From contig CAZGDV010000068.1 in assembly GCA_964524995.1 (NCBI GenBank), positions 1 through 14,631 of the forward strand: a DNA stretch of 14,631 nt. The letters are read 5' to 3'. Shown in pieces: positions 13,267-14,631 of the stretch; the first letter of the stretch is position 1; every line of letters begins with the position of its first letter. Origin of the DNA: CAZGDV01 sp964524995 (GTDB lineage: Bacteria > Chloroflexota > Dehalococcoidia > SZUA-161). Below the pieces are notes generated by a model. It was not told the DNA's origin, did no database searches, and saw only the letters and a list, made by a program, of their open reading frames with translations. The position numbers were made by a program, and so were the translations under genes.

Positions 13267-14631
13267 ATGAAGCGACCGATTACTGTATTCTTTGTGCTGA
13301 TACTTGCACTCTGCCTCTCTCTGCCCACTGCGGCCTTCGCCGTGGTGTCGGCTCAAGGGATACCGGGGCCCGCAGTCCAGTTGGCACTGCTCCTGGACGG
13401 CTCCGGAAGCGTGGACGGGGCAGAGTGGGGTGCCGCGGTTGACGGCGTGCGAGACGCGATTACCAACTGCGTGCCACATGACGGCACTGTCCAATTGACG
13501 GTCATCCAGTTTGGAGCCGATCGAGCTTGGGAAGAGGGTGGCGAGGTCATCTATGACCCCGGTGCCGTTGCCTACTTAGTCCGCGAGGTCGTCACTGACG
13601 CGAACGCCGCTTCGCTCGCGGCCACGGTGGACACCACACTGAGAGCTGACAAGATCGGTGGCGCATCGCCTCTGCACTATGGCATCGACCTGGCCGTCGA
13701 ACTCATGATCGGAGAGTCAGGCGAGCACATCATTCCAGGCGCGAAGCAGATCCTCAACATCTGCACCGACGGCGGCCTGGATGAGTGGTACGAGATGAAG
13801 CGGGCGCCCGCTGAAGCCGCCCGCAACGCCGCCATAGCGGCCGGTGTGGACGAGATCAGCGCCGAGGGCCTGGGGGACATCAGCACCGGCACTGGTTCCA
13901 GTGCCGAGTGGCTACTGAACTCCATAGTCCACCCGCAGGAGGGCACCGAGGCACCACCGTTCACCGCGGGCTGGCTGTACATGGTTGGCACGGACTCCAG
14001 CGAGGTACAGCGCGCAGTATGCGAAAAGGTCAGTCATACGTTGACCGTTGACATAGATGGCTGCTGCACGCTCGAGGTAAACGGTGAGCCAGTATCGATC
14101 CCCTACACCCATGAGTTCAGTGAGGGGGCAGTTGTCACCATCGAAGCGGTATACGGGGAATGCTGCGCCTTCGAGTCCTGGGACGGCGACGTAGCCAACA
14201 CCGGCTCAGCAAACACCGTCGTCACGATGGATGCTGACAAGACCGTGACCGGCTATTGTGTCCCCTTTGATGACCAGGACCCCGTGATCACCTGCCCTGA
14301 TGACGTAACGGTCGACTGTGGCGAGTCCACACACCCTGACTACACCGGGTACGCCATCGCCACGGACAACTGCGATCCCGACCCCGAGGTCACATACAGT
14401 GATGATTGGGTTGGCAATGTCCTCTACAGGACTTGGACTGCGACCGATAGCGCTGGCAACTATGCCGAGTGCACGCAGACCATCACCGACATCTGCGAAG
14501 TGCAATGCACTCTGACTGTTGTCTCCGATGGCTGCTGCGGGGTATGGGTAGATGAGGATGCCTACTACGTCGATCCGGGAACGAGCAACGAATTCACATT
14601 CGACTGCGGTACCCAGGTAGACCTCGAAGCG
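13267..14631 (+). CDS. Secreted von Willebrand A-domain protein with Cys-rich InlB-like and HYR-like repeats (partial, runs off the right edge)
   Basis: The frame is open for 455 codons to the window end. A Sec signal peptide (KRP, hydrophobic 5-18, probable cut after AFA at 25) is followed by a DUF1194-like vWA domain. Its metal site is DGSGS (44-48), Ser134 in GGASPLHYG and Asp168 in CTDGG. Next comes a divergent InlB B-repeat-like unit (259-334: LTVDIDGCCTLEVNG, VTIEAVYGECCAFESWDGD, VTMDADKTVTGYC) with paired cysteines. A HYR-like domain follows (about 337-408: PVITCPDDVTVDCGESTHPDY, ATDNCDPDPEVTYS, WTATDSAGNYAECTQTIT). A second InlB-like unit begins at about 414 and is cut by the edge. 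It is likely exported and acts at the cell surface in adhesion or binding. GGGGGTGA at 13255-13262 fixes ATG 13267. Expression may depend on the terminator just upstream. Confidence 0.88.
   Translation, partial: MKRPITVFFVLILALCLSLPTAAFAVVSAQGIPGPAVQLALLLDGSGSVDGAEWGAAVDGVRDAITNCVPHDGTVQLTVIQFGADRAWEEGGEVIYDPGAVAYLVREVVTDANAASLAATVDTTLRADKIGGASPLHYGIDLAVELMIGESGEHIIPGAKQILNICTDGGLDEWYEMKRAPAEAARNAAIAAGVDEISAEGLGDISTGTGSSAEWLLNSIVHPQEGTEAPPFTAGWLYMVGTDSSEVQRAVCEKVSHTLTVDIDGCCTLEVNGEPVSIPYTHEFSEGAVVTIEAVYGECCAFESWDGDVANTGSANTVVTMDADKTVTGYCVPFDDQDPVITCPDDVTVDCGESTHPDYTGYAIATDNCDPDPEVTYSDDWVGNVLYRTWTATDSAGNYAECTQTITDICEVQCTLTVVSDGCCGVWVDEDAYYVDPGTSNEFTFDCGTQVDLEA

Overview
The window looks like part of the chromosome of an anaerobic bacterium with fairly GC-rich DNA. 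The gene content (a cytosolic NAD-linked formate dehydrogenase, an ATP-type PEP carboxykinase, several NarL-type regulators) and the protein style would fit a Dehalococcoidia/Chloroflexota-like lineage. That placement is an impression from gene content, not a proof. There are no rRNAs, tRNAs, CRISPR arrays, transposases or phage genes.

Layout. (1) 122-1636 (+): a divergent ATP-dependent PEP carboxykinase with a plausible sigma70 promoter overlapping a palindrome. (2) 5238-1656 (-): a three-gene unit, NarL-type response regulator, membrane GAF-PAS histidine kinase, then a DUF72 protein, with a good promoter at 5282-5311. (3) 5519-11455 (+): a small 120-residue protein, a NuoE-like [2Fe-2S] subunit, a NuoF-like NADH/FMN subunit with extra ferredoxin clusters, and a 987-residue molybdenum/tungsten formate dehydrogenase catalytic subunit. 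The three large proteins are what is needed for a soluble formate:NAD(P)+ oxidoreductase, possibly exchanging electrons with ferredoxin. (4) 12714-11668 (-): a small BldC/MerR-like DNA-binding protein followed by an orphan NarL-type response regulator, closed by a strong hairpin terminator. (5) 12715-13266: a 552-base non-coding stretch rich in palindromes and hairpins. It includes a consensus-like promoter, two stem-loops and a textbook intrinsic terminator, so it is either a small RNA gene or a terminator-type leader. (6) 13267 to the right edge (+): the start of a secreted, cysteine-rich von Willebrand A-domain protein with InlB-like and HYR-like repeats.

The most unusual observation concerns the formate dehydrogenase cluster. 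The catalytic subunit does not stop where this enzyme family normally stops. It carries an extra C-terminal domain of about 73 residues that is 46/73 identical, without gaps, to the C-terminal part of the stand-alone 120-residue protein encoded at the head of the same cluster. The domain resembles the small LigA/NHLP-leader-like (Os1348-type) helical family. A stand-alone copy and a fused copy in one operon suggest a docking, assembly or regulatory module for the dehydrogenase that I do not recognise as described. The two NADH-side subunits also have visibly lower GC than the catalytic gene, so the cluster looks mosaic.
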